Shown: positions 11,240-19,327 of the stretch, in pieces
Numbering within the stretch: the first letter of the stretch is position 1
Layout: the number at the start of each line of letters is the position of its first letter
Assembly: GCA_025929425.1 (NCBI GenBank)
Contig: JAICME010000017.1
Coordinates: forward strand, 1 to 32,977
DNA from: Thermoleophilia bacterium
Lineage (GTDB): Bacteria; Actinomycetota; Thermoleophilia; Gaiellales; Gaiellaceae
Direction: 5' to 3'
DNA length: 32,977 bases
Program-made: the position numbers and the translations under genes
The notes under the pieces: generated by a model
What the model saw: the letters and a program-made list of their open reading frames with translations, nothing else
What the model was told of the DNA's origin: nothing
The model's database searches: none

Positions 11240-13234
11240 ATGCGGACGACGCTCAAGCGCGGTATCGGACGGGTCAACGGCCTGAACGGCAACGGCCACT
11301 CGGCGTTGCCGCCGGCGTTTGGACCGATCGTGCGCTACCGGCAGCCCGAGCCGCCGAAGCGCTCGGTCACGGGTGTCATCCTGCGCGGGTTCGGCTGGCT
11401 GGTGCTGGCGATCCTCGTCGTCGCTTCAGGTGCTGCGGGCGGCCTCTATCTCTACGGGCACGAGAGCCTCCAGTCCGTCTCCGCGCATACCCACCAGCTC
11501 GTCACCGCGGAGAAGAACGGAAGCCTCAATGTTCCCGACGCCTCCAAGCCGGCGATCGCCCTGGTCGCGGGCTACGACGTCCGCGGCAAGCCCAACGGGC
11601 CGAATCCCTATGCCGGCTCCAACTCGGACACCCTGATGCTGATGCGGGCGGACCCGGCGAACGACACGCTCTCGCTGCTGTCGTTCCCGCGCGACCTCTG
11701 GGTGAACATCTACTGCCACGGGGCGACGGTCTACACGCAAAGCCGGATCAACTCGGCCTGGTCACTCTGCGGGAACAACGGCCCGGCGGCGACGCTGAAC
11801 ACGATGGAACGCCTGACCGGCCTCAAGGTCAACTACCTGATCACGCTCGACTTCCACGCTTTCAAGCAGATCGTCAACCACCTGCACGGCGTGTACATGA
11901 ACATCGACCGCCGCTACTACATCCCGCCGCACTCGGGGACCTCGACGGTCAACCTTCATCCCGGCTACCAGAAGCTCGACGGAGGCGAGGCGCTCTCCTA
12001 CGTGCGGTACCGGCATACGGACAGCGACGTCTATCGCAACGGCAGGCAGCAGCTCTTTCTCGAGGCACTGAAGAGCAGGGTCAAGACGGGTCTTTCGATC
12101 ACGGACGTCCCGAAGCTGATCCACGATCTGAAGTCGAATGTGGAGATCGCCCGCGGCGGCGGCGGCTCCGTGACGTTCAAGGAGCTCGAGTCGTATCTCG
12201 GTCTCCTCTATCACCTGCCGCCGGGCAACCTCTTCCGCAACGCGATTCCGATCGCCGATCTCCCGACCGTCGTCACGGCCGGCGGGGCAGACGTGATCCA
12301 GGCCAGGCCCGGATCCGTCCAGGCCGCGGTGCAGAGGTTCCTCCATCCGGATGTGCGGGTCGGTACAGCGGTCAGCAACCAGTACTCCGGACACAAGAAG
12401 CCCCCCACGAAGACCAAGAAGCGACATCCGCTTCCGAAGTCGGCGATCTCGGTCCTCGTCCTCAACGCCGGCAAGACTCCGGGCGAGGCCTCGAACACGA
12501 CCTACCTCCTCGGCAAGCACGGCTACACGACGAAGACGCTCGCGGCAGGGCTTGCGGCGAACGCGCCCGCCGTGGAGCGCAACACGACCGTGTACTACAA
12601 CCCCGTCCAGCCGAACGCGTTGCAGGCGGCTCAGCAGATTCGGCCGCTGTTCGGCGCACACAGCGAGGTCGCGCAGATGACGACGAACATCGCGAACTTC
12701 GCACGACAGGCCGGAGACCCGCTCACGGTGGTAACCGTCGGGACGAGCTTCGGCGGCAAGCTCACACTGCCGCACCGGGTGAAGCTGCCGCCCAAGCTGC
12801 CGCCGGCGGTGAGTGACGGCGTCTCGGTGACCGCACAAGCCCTGCGCAGCGTTCGCTTCAAGGCGCACTTCCCGCTCAGGGTTCCGCACCGGATCGCGCA
12901 GTACGCGCATCTCTCGGACCAGGAGGGAGTGCGCGTCTTCAAGCCGCTCAAGAACCGGCACGAGGTCGTGCTGACCTTCGTGATGCCGGACGGGATCCAG
13001 TACTGGCAGATCGAGGAGACGGATTGGAGCACGGCGCCGATCCTCGCGAGCCCGACCCAGACCTTCTTCCACGACCACCAGAAGTTCCAGGTCTACACGA
13101 CCGGCGGCGCGATCCAGATGGTCGTCCTGCGGACGCCGAAGGCGAGTTACTGGGTCATGAACACGATCCTCAACCAGCTCTCCAACTCGACGATGATCGC
13201 GATCGCCGAGAGCCTGCAGCCGATTGGACGCTGA
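11240..13234 (+). CDS. LytR-CpsA-Psr (LCP) family glycopolymer ligase with LytR_C domain
   Basis: This 664-residue protein has a cytoplasmic N-terminus (1-43) and one transmembrane helix (about 44-72). The extracellular LCP domain (about 100-290) carries the family signatures LLSFPRDLWVNI, SRINSAW, GGEALSYVRYRHTDSDVYRNGRQQ and the conserved Arg/Asp residues that bind polyprenyl pyrophosphate. LCP proteins attach secondary wall polymers to peptidoglycan. A LytR_C-type domain starts near residue 403 (ISVLVLNAG..PGEASNTTYLLGKHGYTT). About 140 further residues (about 520-664) match nothing I recognise. No Shine-Dalgarno precedes ATG 11240. The next genes make sugar nucleotides, which suits an envelope role. 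Confidence 0.93.
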   Translation: MRTTLKRGIGRVNGLNGNGHSALPPAFGPIVRYRQPEPPKRSVTGVILRGFGWLVLAILVVASGAAGGLYLYGHESLQSVSAHTHQLVTAEKNGSLNVPDASKPAIALVAGYDVRGKPNGPNPYAGSNSDTLMLMRADPANDTLSLLSFPRDLWVNIYCHGATVYTQSRINSAWSLCGNNGPAATLNTMERLTGLKVNYLITLDFHAFKQIVNHLHGVYMNIDRRYYIPPHSGTSTVNLHPGYQKLDGGEALSYVRYRHTDSDVYRNGRQQLFLEALKSRVKTGLSITDVPKLIHDLKSNVEIARGGGGSVTFKELESYLGLLYHLPPGNLFRNAIPIADLPTVVTAGGADVIQARPGSVQAAVQRFLHPDVRVGTAVSNQYSGHKKPPTKTKKRHPLPKSAISVLVLNAGKTPGEASNTTYLLGKHGYTTKTLAAGLAANAPAVERNTTVYYNPVQPNALQAAQQIRPLFGAHSEVAQMTTNIANFARQAGDPLTVVTVGTSFGGKLTLPHRVKLPPKLPPAVSDGVSVTAQALRSVRFKAHFPLRVPHRIAQYAHLSDQEGVRVFKPLKNRHEVVLTFVMPDGIQYWQIEETDWSTAPILASPTQTFFHDHQKFQVYTTGGAIQMVVLRTPKASYWVMNTILNQLSNSTMIAIAESLQPIGR

Positions 13235-13244
13235 CGAAGCCGGT

Positions 13245-13250
13245 TAGGCT
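13245..13250 (+). promoter_or_regulatory. -10 element (TAGGCT) for leaderless ugd
   Basis: TAGGCT matches TANNNT and ends 6 bp before the GTG at 13257. That spacing puts the transcription start on or next to the start codon. No Shine-Dalgarno is present in the 22-bp gap, which supports a leaderless transcript. Confidence 0.6.
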
Positions 13251-13256
13251 AGGCAC

Positions 13257-14579
13257 GTGGCTCGAGTCGCAATCTTCGGGGCCGGCTACGTCGGCCTGGT
13301 AACCGGGGCATGCTTCGCCGACCTCGGCCACGAGGTCGTAGTCCGTGACGTCCTGCCCGAGCGGATCGAGCGGCTTCGCAACGGGGAGGTGCCGATCTAC
13401 GAGCCGGGGCTCGACGACGTCCTCGCGCGCAACCGCGACCGGATCTCGTTCACGCTCGACGTCCGGGAAGCCGTTGACGGAGCCGACTTCCTCTACGTGG
13501 CGGTCGGCACGCCGCCGACCTATGCCGGAGACGCAGACCTTTCCGCGGTCTGGACGGTGGTGGACGAGCTCCCCGACGACGCGCGCGCGACGATCGTCAT
13601 GAAGTCGACCGTGCCCGTCGGGACCGGTGAGAAGGTGCGCGCCGCGCTCGACGCGCGGGGACTCGAGGCGGTCGGCTACGCCTCGAACCCGGAGTTCACC
13701 GCGGAAGGCACCGCGGTGCGCGACTTCATGGAGCCCGACCGGATCGTGATCGGCGCGTTCGACGAGGCGGACGGGGATGCCGTCGAGGCGCTCCACGCGG
13801 GGATCGATGCCCCCGTGGTGCGCACGGACGTCAACTCCGCCGAGATGATCAAGCTCGCGGCCAACGCGTTCCTCGTCACCCGGATCAGCTTCATCAACGA
13901 GATCGCGAACGTGTGCGAGCTCATCGGAGCCGACGTGAAGAGCGTCGCGGAGGGGATCGGCCTCGACCACCGGCTCGGGCCCCATTTCCTGCGCGCCGGG
14001 ATCGGCTGGGGCGGCTCGTGCTTCCCGAAGGACTCGCTCGCGCTGAAGCAGCTCGCCGCCAACTCGGGCTACCACTTCCACCTCATGAACGCCGTGATCG
14101 AGGTGAACGAGCTGCAGAAGCGGCGCGTGCTGCAGAAGCTACAGCGGCACCTCGGCCGGCTGCGCGGCAAGCGCGTCGCGCTGCTCGGCCTCGCCTTCAA
14201 GCCGAACACGGACGACATGCGCGAGGCGCCGTCGCTCGTGCTCGCCTCGCGGCTCCTCGCGGAGGGCGCGGAGGTGCGCGGCTGGGACCCGATCGCGCGG
14301 CCGGACCTGCAGGGAGTCGAGTTCTGCGCCTCGCCGCTCGAGGCCGTGAGAGGCGCCGACGCAGCGGTCATCGTCACCGAGTGGCAGGAGCTCCTCGAGT
14401 TTCCGAGCGAGGAGACGCGCGAGGCGATGAGCCACCCGCTGATCATCGACGGGCGCAACCTGCTCGACGCCGACGCGGTGCGGGCGCTCGGCTTCGCCTA
14501 CGAGGGCGTCGGTCGCAGCGTCTCGCCGCTCGACGTCTTCCCGGAGACGGCCGAGCGCGACCCGGAGACGAGCGAGTAA
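13257..14579 (+). CDS. ugd: UDP-glucose 6-dehydrogenase
   Basis: This 440-residue enzyme oxidises UDP-glucose to UDP-glucuronate with 2 NAD+. The N-terminal Rossmann motif is IFGAGYVGLVTG (residues 5-16), followed by a YEPGLDDVL block. The central helical region has NPEFTAEGTAVRDFMEPDRIVIG. The catalytic cysteine is Cys255 in GIGWGGSCFPKDSLAL. The C-terminal UDP-binding half has LLGLAFKPNTDDMREAPS. The length matches the family. GTG 13257 appears leaderless. The product feeds glycan synthesis. The following nucleotidyltransferase gene overlaps its stop (TAATG). Confidence 0.97.
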   Translation: MARVAIFGAGYVGLVTGACFADLGHEVVVRDVLPERIERLRNGEVPIYEPGLDDVLARNRDRISFTLDVREAVDGADFLYVAVGTPPTYAGDADLSAVWTVVDELPDDARATIVMKSTVPVGTGEKVRAALDARGLEAVGYASNPEFTAEGTAVRDFMEPDRIVIGAFDEADGDAVEALHAGIDAPVVRTDVNSAEMIKLAANAFLVTRISFINEIANVCELIGADVKSVAEGIGLDHRLGPHFLRAGIGWGGSCFPKDSLALKQLAANSGYHFHLMNAVIEVNELQKRRVLQKLQRHLGRLRGKRVALLGLAFKPNTDDMREAPSLVLASRLLAEGAEVRGWDPIARPDLQGVEFCASPLEAVRGADAAVIVTEWQELLEFPSEETREAMSHPLIIDGRNLLDADAVRALGFAYEGVGRSVSPLDVFPETAERDPETSE

Positions 14580-15286
14580 TGGAGGCGCTCGTGCTCGCCG
14601 GCGGCAAGGCGGAGCGGCTCGGGGAGGCGGCGCAAGGGCTACCGAAGCCGCTCGTCCCGGTGGCGGGATTCCCTCTCGCCGAGTACGCGGTCGCGAGGCT
14701 CGTCGAGGGTGGAGTGACGCGTGTCATCGTGGCCTGCCGTGCCGGGGATGAGGACGCCTTCGTGAATGCGCTCACGGGTCTCGGTGCCGAGATCGAGGCG
14801 GTCGGGGAAGAGGAGCCTCTCGGCCGCGGCGGCGGCCTGCGCCTCGCGGGGTCGCGGCGGCAGGAGGAAGGACCGGTGATCGCGCTCAACGGCGACGAGC
14901 TCCTCGATGTCGACTTCTCTGCGCTCATCGCCGAGCACGGCGAGAGCGGTGCGGCTGCGACGCTCGTCGTCGCGCAGGTGCGCTCGCCGTTCGGGGTCGT
15001 CGACGTCGAGGAGGGCGGCACGATCACCGGCTTCCGCGAGGCTCCGCTGCTCGAGCACTGGGTCAACTCCGGCGTCTACGTCCTCGGCGAGGAGGCGCTC
15101 GCTCTTCTTCCGGAGAAGGGCGATCACGAGCTGTCCACCTTTCCGCAGCTTGCGAGCGAGCGGAGGCTGCACGCGCACCGTCACACGGGCGTCTGGCTCA
15201 CGGTCAACACGCCGAAGGATCTCCGTCGCGCGGCCGAGTTCATGACGGAGCATCCGGAGTGGCGTCCGCAGAGGCGGCTCGCCTGA
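14579..15286 (+). CDS. Sugar-phosphate nucleotidyltransferase (NTP_transferase family)
   Basis: The ATG at 14579 overlaps the ugd TAA as TAATG, which fixes the start inside a longer open frame. The 235-residue product begins MEALVLAGGKAERLGEAAQG and continues LPKPLVPVAGFPLAEYAV. This is the LAGG..RL...KP signature of nucleotidyltransferases that make NDP-sugars. ALNGDELLDVDF supplies the metal-binding Asp region, and WVNSGVYVLGEEAL and VWLTVNTPKDL are later family blocks. It has no C-terminal left-handed helix or hexapeptide domain. It could act on mannose-1-P or glucose-1-P; the cupin next door, which resembles the mannose-6-P isomerase type, leans towards mannose (inference). Confidence 0.88.
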   Translation: MEALVLAGGKAERLGEAAQGLPKPLVPVAGFPLAEYAVARLVEGGVTRVIVACRAGDEDAFVNALTGLGAEIEAVGEEEPLGRGGGLRLAGSRRQEEGPVIALNGDELLDVDFSALIAEHGESGAAATLVVAQVRSPFGVVDVEEGGTITGFREAPLLEHWVNSGVYVLGEEALALLPEKGDHELSTFPQLASERRLHAHRHTGVWLTVNTPKDLRRAAEFMTEHPEWRPQRRLA

Positions 15287-15693
15287 TGGTCGACTCGCCG
15301 AACTACGGTTCGCTCGACCGCTTCGCATTCGAGCCGCGCCGCGTGGAGAAGCCGTGGGGCTGGGAGCTGATCTGGGCTCATGCCGACGAGTACGTCGGGA
15401 AGATCCTCTTCATCAAGGCGGGCGAGTCGCTCTCGCTCCAGTTCCACCGGGAGAAGGACGAGAGCTGGTACGTCGAGAGCGGGCGTGCGAAGCTCGAGCT
15501 CGGGGAAGCGGGCCAGGAGGCGCTCGACGAGGAGGTCATCACCGCCGGCGCGTGCTTCCGTTACCGCCCCGGCACCGTGCACCGCGTGACCGCGCTCGAG
15601 GACACGACGATCCTCGAGGTCTCGACGCCACATCTCGACGACGTCGTCAGGCTCGAGGACCGCTATGGACGCGAGGGCACCAGTAACCCCTGA
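15286..15693 (+). CDS. Cupin protein resembling type II mannose-6-phosphate isomerase domain
   Basis: The ATG at 15286 shares a base with the upstream stop (TGATG), so the start is set by coupling. The 135-residue protein has the PWGWELIWAH opening of the isomerase-like cupins. It also has LSLQFHREKDESWYVESGRAKLEL (metal-binding His and Glu) and YRPGTVHRVTALEDTTILEVSTP (second cupin motif). Similar domains form the C-terminal half of bifunctional mannose-1-P guanylyltransferase/mannose-6-P isomerases. Here the nucleotidyltransferase and cupin are separate adjacent genes. Activity on mannose 6-phosphate is plausible but not proven by sequence; an epimerase or binding role is possible. Confidence 0.85.
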   Translation: MVDSPNYGSLDRFAFEPRRVEKPWGWELIWAHADEYVGKILFIKAGESLSLQFHREKDESWYVESGRAKLELGEAGQEALDEEVITAGACFRYRPGTVHRVTALEDTTILEVSTPHLDDVVRLEDRYGREGTSNP

Positions 15694-16393
15694 GCGCGTT
15701 CTCAGCTGGGACGGCTGTGTGAATGTCCGTGATCTCGGCGGGCTTCCGCTCGCCGACGGTGGCGAGACCGCGTACCGCGTCGTCGTGCGCGCGGACTCCC
15801 TGCCCGGGCTGACCGAGGCAGGTCGGCGGGCACTCGTCGACTACGGCGTCTCGCTCGTCGTCAACCTCCGGCCACAGAACGAGGACGAGGCGGCTCTCGA
15901 GCCCCTGCCGGTCCCGGTCGTGCGCCAGGCGATGGATCCGCGGCCGGTTCCGGCCGCGTGGGACTGGCCGTCGATGCGGGAGGCGTACCTTGCGCTCGCC
16001 GACCGCTACCGGGCGGAACTTGCGCAGGCGCTGACGATTCTCGGCGACGCCGATCCACCGGCCGCGATCCATTGCGCCGGCGGCCGCGATCGCACCGGCA
16101 TCGCCTGCGGGATGGCGCTCTGGCTCGCCGGCGTCGAGCCGGATGTGATCGCGGCCGACCACGCCCTGAGCGACGAGAGCTGGGCGCCGCACAACAACCC
16201 GTGGCTCGCGGCGGCGCCCGACGACGCGGAGCGGGAGCGCCGACTTCGTGTCTTGCAGCCTGCCGGCCGCACGCTCGCCGACGTGCTCGAGGAGATCGAG
16301 GCGGGGGAGGGGATTCGGAACCGGCTCCTCGCGGCCGGCGCCGACGAGGCCGCGCTCGACCGTCTCGTGGGGCGGCTCCGAGGCGAGGCTTGA
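15665..16393 (+). CDS. Tyrosine-protein phosphatase family protein (Y_phosphatase3-like)
   Basis: This 242-residue protein opens with a WDGCVNVRDLGGLPLADG block typical of the family. It has the C-x5-R phosphatase loop as HCAGGRDRTG, with Cys137 as the nucleophile and the Lys/Arg-Asp-Arg-Thr-Gly variant of MptpB-like and lipid/tyrosine phosphatases. An early GWR-like YRVVVRADSL segment and a C-terminal helical tail are also present. The ATG overlaps the 3' end of the cupin gene by 29 bp, so it belongs to the same transcript. It may dephosphorylate protein tyrosines, phosphoinositides or sugar phosphates; the sugar-nucleotide neighbours do not decide between these. Confidence 0.9.
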   Translation: MDARAPVTPERVLSWDGCVNVRDLGGLPLADGGETAYRVVVRADSLPGLTEAGRRALVDYGVSLVVNLRPQNEDEAALEPLPVPVVRQAMDPRPVPAAWDWPSMREAYLALADRYRAELAQALTILGDADPPAAIHCAGGRDRTGIACGMALWLAGVEPDVIAADHALSDESWAPHNNPWLAAAPDDAERERRLRVLQPAGRTLADVLEEIEAGEGIRNRLLAAGADEAALDRLVGRLRGEA

Positions 16394-16395
16394 GC

Positions 16396-16827
16396 GTGGA
16401 GGGCTGCCTTGCCTGCGACGCCACGGCCGGCCGCATCGAGGTTCCCGGCGGCATGATCGCCGAGACCGAGCACTGGCACGCCGATCACTGCATCGGGCCG
16501 TTCGGCGTCGGCGCCGTCGTCGTCAAGACCAAAGAGCACGTCGGGGATCTCTGGCATCTCCCGGATGGGGCTGCGGATGAGCTCGGCCCGTTCCTGCGCC
16601 GGATCTCCGGCGCGATCGTGGACGGGCTCGGCGCCGAGCGCGCGTACCTCACGATGTGGGTCGACAAGCCACCGCTCCACGTCCACATGGTCGTCTACCC
16701 GCGCTGGCCCGACGACCGCGACCGGGCGCTCGATCTGCAAGGTCGCCGGTGGGAGGAGGGGCCGCCGGCTGCAGCGGAGGCAGCCGAAGCCGCTGAGCGT
16801 CTGCGGATCCACCTCCGTAAGGCTTGA
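16396..16827 (+). CDS. HIT-like family protein
   Basis: The GTG at 16396, 2 bp after the phosphatase stop, gives a 143-residue product. It contains GPFGVGAVVVKTKEHVGDLWHL, typical of the HIT fold, and the active-site strand PLHVHMVVYPRW. The histidine triad HxHxHxx appears as H-V-H-M-V, so the usual third His is Val. The middle His, which is the nucleophile in HIT enzymes, is kept. N-terminal CLACD with later His-rich ETEHWHADHC could bind a metal. HIT proteins hydrolyse or transfer nucleotidyl groups on dinucleoside polyphosphates and similar substrates. Substrate and activity are open. Confidence 0.7.
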   Translation: MEGCLACDATAGRIEVPGGMIAETEHWHADHCIGPFGVGAVVVKTKEHVGDLWHLPDGAADELGPFLRRISGAIVDGLGAERAYLTMWVDKPPLHVHMVVYPRWPDDRDRALDLQGRRWEEGPPAAAEAAEAAERLRIHLRKA

Positions 16828-16844
16828 CACAGCTGTGTTAAGGT
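16824..16844 (+). promoter_or_regulatory. Palindromic operator adjoining -10 of leaderless merR-ahcY
   Basis: ACACAGCTGTGT (16827-16838) is a perfect 12-bp palindrome. It extends to TTGACACAGCTGTGTTAA (16824-16841) with a single mismatched pair. The -10 TAAGGT (16839-16844) directly abuts it and ends 7 bp before the merR ATG, which suits a leaderless start. MerR regulators bind palindromes between -35 and -10. That this MerR binds here is inference. Confidence 0.6.
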
Positions 16845-16851
16845 CGGCCCG

Positions 16852-17211
16852 ATGGATCCGCTTCACGTAGGCCATGCCGCGAAGCACACCGGCTGGTCCG
16901 CCCGGATGCTCCGCTACCTCGAGCAGGCAGGGCTCGTCGTCCCGTCGCGCACGGCCGCCGGCTACCGGCTCTACGGCCTGCGCGAGCTGAACCAGCTCCG
17001 CTCGCTCGCGGAGCTGCGCACGCGCTTCGGCCTCGGGATCGGCGACATCGCATTCGCCGCGCGGCTCCGCAGGGAGCCCGAGCTCCGCACCGCGATCGAC
17101 GGCTGGCTGGCCGACGTCGAGGAGCAGCTCGGTCCGGGGATCGCCGCAGGCGCTCCCAGCCGCTGGGTCGAGTGGGAGCAGCGCAAGCACGAACGACTTC
17201 TCGCCGCATAA
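16852..17211 (+). CDS. MerR-family transcriptional regulator
   Basis: This 119-residue protein has the MerR winged helix-turn-helix in residues 4-75: VGHAAKHTGWSARMLRYLEQAGLVVPSRTAAGYRLYGLRELNQL. A short helical C-terminal segment (76-119) follows. It has no cysteines, so a metal-sensing MerR type is unlikely. The C-terminus is too short for a large drug-binding domain. It lies 12 bp before ahcY with the same orientation, and the palindrome at its own promoter suggests autoregulation and control of ahcY (inference). No Shine-Dalgarno precedes the ATG, and the -10 spacing indicates a leaderless mRNA. Confidence 0.92.
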   Translation: MDPLHVGHAAKHTGWSARMLRYLEQAGLVVPSRTAAGYRLYGLRELNQLRSLAELRTRFGLGIGDIAFAARLRREPELRTAIDGWLADVEEQLGPGIAAGAPSRWVEWEQRKHERLLAA

Positions 17212-17223
17212 CGAAAGGAACCG

Positions 17224-18492
17224 ATGGCTACCATGCAACGCTACGACGTGAAAGATCTCGCCCTCGCGGAGGAGGGCAAGCGGAGGATCGAGTGGGCGGA
17301 TCGGCAGATGCCGGTGCTCGCGGCGATCCGCGAGCGGTTCGAGGCCGAGCAGCCTCTCGCCGGCCTCCGCATCTCCGCGTGCCTCCACGTCACGACCGAG
17401 ACGGCGAACCTCATGCGGACGCTTCAGGCCGGCGGCGCGGACGTCGTTCTCTGCGCGTCCAACCCGCTCTCGACGCAGGACGACGTCGCGGCTGCGCTCG
17501 TGTCGGAGTACGACGTGTCGGTCTTCGCGATCAAGGGCGAGGACAACGACACGTACTACGCCCACATCGAGGCTGCGGTCGACCACAAGCCGCACTTCAC
17601 GATGGACGACGGCGCCGACGTGATCGGCGTCCTCCACTCGGCGCGGCGCGAGCAGCTCGGCGAGATCATCGCCGGCACCGAGGAGACGACCACCGGCGTG
17701 ATCCGGCTCAAGGCACTCGAGGCGGAGGGGAAGCTCGGCTTCCCGATCATCGCCGTCAACGAGGCCCAGACGAAGCACATGTTCGACAACCGCTACGGCA
17801 CGGGCCAGTCGACGCTCGACGGGATCATCCGCGCAACGAACGTCCTCATCGCGGGCAAGCGCTTCGTCGTCTGCGGCTACGGCTGGGTCGGGCGCGGCGT
17901 CGCCTCTCGCGCGCGCGGCATGGGTGCGCACGTGATCATCACCGAGGTCGATCCGCTGAAGGCGCTCGAGGCGACGATGGACGGCTTCGAGGTGCTGCCA
18001 CTCGCGCGGGCGGCCGAGATCGGCGACCTGTTCTGCACCGCCACCGGCGACAAGCACGTGATCGCGCGCGAGCACATGGAGCTGATGAAGGACGGAGCGA
18101 TCCTCTCCAACACGGGCCACTTCAACGTCGAGATCGAGATCCCCGCGTTGCGCGAGCTGGCGGTCGAGACGAAGAAGGCGCGCGAGTTCGTGGAGGAGTT
18201 CACGCTCGCCGACGGACGGCGCCTGTACCTCATCGCCGACGGCCGGCTCGTCAACCTCTCCGCCGCCGAGGGCCACCCGGCGCTCGTGATGGACATGTCC
18301 TTCGCGAACCAGGCGCTCGCGCTCGAGTACGCGGCGCGGAACGCGAGCGAGCTCGATCGCAAGGTCTATCCGGTGCCGCCGGAGATCGACCGCGAGATCG
18401 CGCGGCTCAAGCTCGAGACGATGGGTGTCGCGATCGACACGCTGACGGAGGAGCAGGCGCACTACCTCGCGTCCTGGGACGAAGGCACCTGA
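17224..18492 (+). CDS. ahcY: S-adenosylhomocysteine hydrolase (adenosylhomocysteinase)
   Basis: This 422-residue enzyme splits S-adenosylhomocysteine into adenosine and homocysteine, removing the product inhibitor of methyltransferases. Family blocks present are [57 protein letters not shown] and the NAD-binding [13 protein letters not shown]. Near the C-terminus [23 protein letters not shown] is also conserved. It belongs to the shorter type (about 400-425 residues), which lacks the insertion and the Lys-Tyr terminus of the roughly 490-residue forms. ATG 17224 has AAAGGAA 3 bp upstream. It is probably co-transcribed with the MerR gene. Homocysteine made here is the substrate of MetH. Confidence 0.97.
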   Translation: MATMQRYDVKDLALAEEGKRRIEWADRQMPVLAAIRERFEAEQPLAGLRISACLHVTTETANLMRTLQAGGADVVLCASNPLSTQDDVAAALVSEYDVSVFAIKGEDNDTYYAHIEAAVDHKPHFTMDDGADVIGVLHSARREQLGEIIAGTEETTTGVIRLKALEAEGKLGFPIIAVNEAQTKHMFDNRYGTGQSTLDGIIRATNVLIAGKRFVVCGYGWVGRGVASRARGMGAHVIITEVDPLKALEATMDGFEVLPLARAAEIGDLFCTATGDKHVIAREHMELMKDGAILSNTGHFNVEIEIPALRELAVETKKAREFVEEFTLADGRRLYLIADGRLVNLSAAEGHPALVMDMSFANQALALEYAARNASELDRKVYPVPPEIDREIARLKLETMGVAIDTLTEEQAHYLASWDEGT

Positions 18493-18514
18493 GCCGGCCC
18501 ACGGAGTCGCGTCG

Positions 18515-19285
18515 ATGAAGGCCGTCATCCTCGCGGCGGGCTACGCGACGCGACTCCGCCCGCTCACGGACGACATCCCGAAGCACCTGCTCCCGATCGG
18601 CGACCGGCCGATGCTCGACTGGGTGCTCGAGAAGGTTCGCGAGGTGGTCGAGGTCGACGGCGCCCACCTCGTGACGAACAGACGCTTCGCGCCGGCGTTC
18701 GCACGCTGGGCGGAGTCGAGCGGGGTCGTCGTGCATGACGACGGGACGACCTCGAACGACGACCGGCTCGGCGCGGTCGGCGACCTGCGGCTCGTGATCG
18801 AGGCTGCGGGTCTCGACGATCAGGAGCTGCTCGTCCTCGCCGGGGACAATCTGTTCGAGTTCTCGCTGCCGCGTCTCGTCGAGTGGTGGCGCGCCAAGCC
18901 GCAGCCCGCGAGCGCGGTCCCGCTCCACGACGTGGGCGACCTCGAGCTCGCAACGCACTACGGGATCGCGGACACCGACCGCGACGATCGCATCGTGCAG
19001 TTCGTCGAGAAGCCGAGCGATCCGCCGTCGACGCTCGCCTCGACCCTGGTCTATGTGCTGCCGTCCGAGCATGTGCGGCTCGTGGCGGCGTATCTCGACG
19101 CGGGCGAAAGCGCCGACAATGCCGGCAGCTTCCTCGGCTGGCTCGCGCGCCGCGAACCGGTCTACGGCTATCGCTTCGAGGGCAGCTGGTTCGACATCGG
19201 GAACCACGACCAGCTGCTCGAGGCGGACAACCGGGTGCGCCTGCAGACCGGGTTGCCGGAGCGCGAGACATACAGCCTCGACTGA
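18515..19285 (+). CDS. RmlA-like sugar nucleotidyltransferase
   Basis: This 256-residue protein begins MKAVILAAGYATRLRPLTDD, then PKHLLPIGDRPMLDWVLEKV. This is the glucose-1-phosphate thymidylyltransferase-type signature (G-x-G/A-T-R-L-x-P-L-T, and K for sugar phosphate). LAGDNLFEF carries the metal-binding Asp. VEKPSDPPSTLASTLVYVL and WFDIGNHDQLLEADN are typical later blocks. It has no acyltransferase domain. It condenses a sugar 1-phosphate with an NTP; the exact pair cannot be read. It starts 22 bp after ahcY and may be read through from that promoter. It is only distantly similar to the other nucleotidyltransferase at 14579. Confidence 0.88.
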   Translation: MKAVILAAGYATRLRPLTDDIPKHLLPIGDRPMLDWVLEKVREVVEVDGAHLVTNRRFAPAFARWAESSGVVVHDDGTTSNDDRLGAVGDLRLVIEAAGLDDQELLVLAGDNLFEFSLPRLVEWWRAKPQPASAVPLHDVGDLELATHYGIADTDRDDRIVQFVEKPSDPPSTLASTLVYVLPSEHVRLVAAYLDAGESADNAGSFLGWLARREPVYGYRFEGSWFDIGNHDQLLEADNRVRLQTGLPERETYSLD

Positions 19286-19298
19286 AGCGACACGATTC

Positions 19299-19315
19299 CG
19301 GCGCATGTAGCGCCG
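19299..19315 (+). terminator. 6-bp GC hairpin before comF
   Basis: CGGCGC (19299-19304) and GCGCCG (19310-19315) form a perfect stem with a 5-nt loop. It abuts the -10 of comF. There is no T-run. It may end the upstream nucleotidyltransferase transcript or act as an operator. Confidence 0.3.
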
Positions 19316-19321
19316 TAGCGT
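19316..19321 (+). promoter_or_regulatory. -10 element (TAGCGT) for leaderless comF
   Basis: TAGCGT fits TANNNT and ends 6 bp before GTG 19328. No Shine-Dalgarno is seen. The spacing equals that at ugd and at the thioesterase gene. Confidence 0.55.
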
Positions 19322-19327
19322 GGAGCC

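Noticed and set aside
11206-12816. Plus-strand frame of about 536 codons starting at GTG 11206, just after TATCCT
   Set aside because: It overlaps the LCP gene in another frame and its translation is Arg/Pro-rich noise. The LCP frame has full family motifs.
16824-16829. TTGACA as the -35 box of merR
   Set aside because: It is only 9 bp from the -10 TAAGGT and is part of the palindrome. No -10 lies at 16-18 bp.
16006-18528. Minus-strand open frame of about 840 codons across the phosphatase, HIT, merR and ahcY genes
   Set aside because: It runs antisense to four well-supported genes and shows only low-complexity composition.
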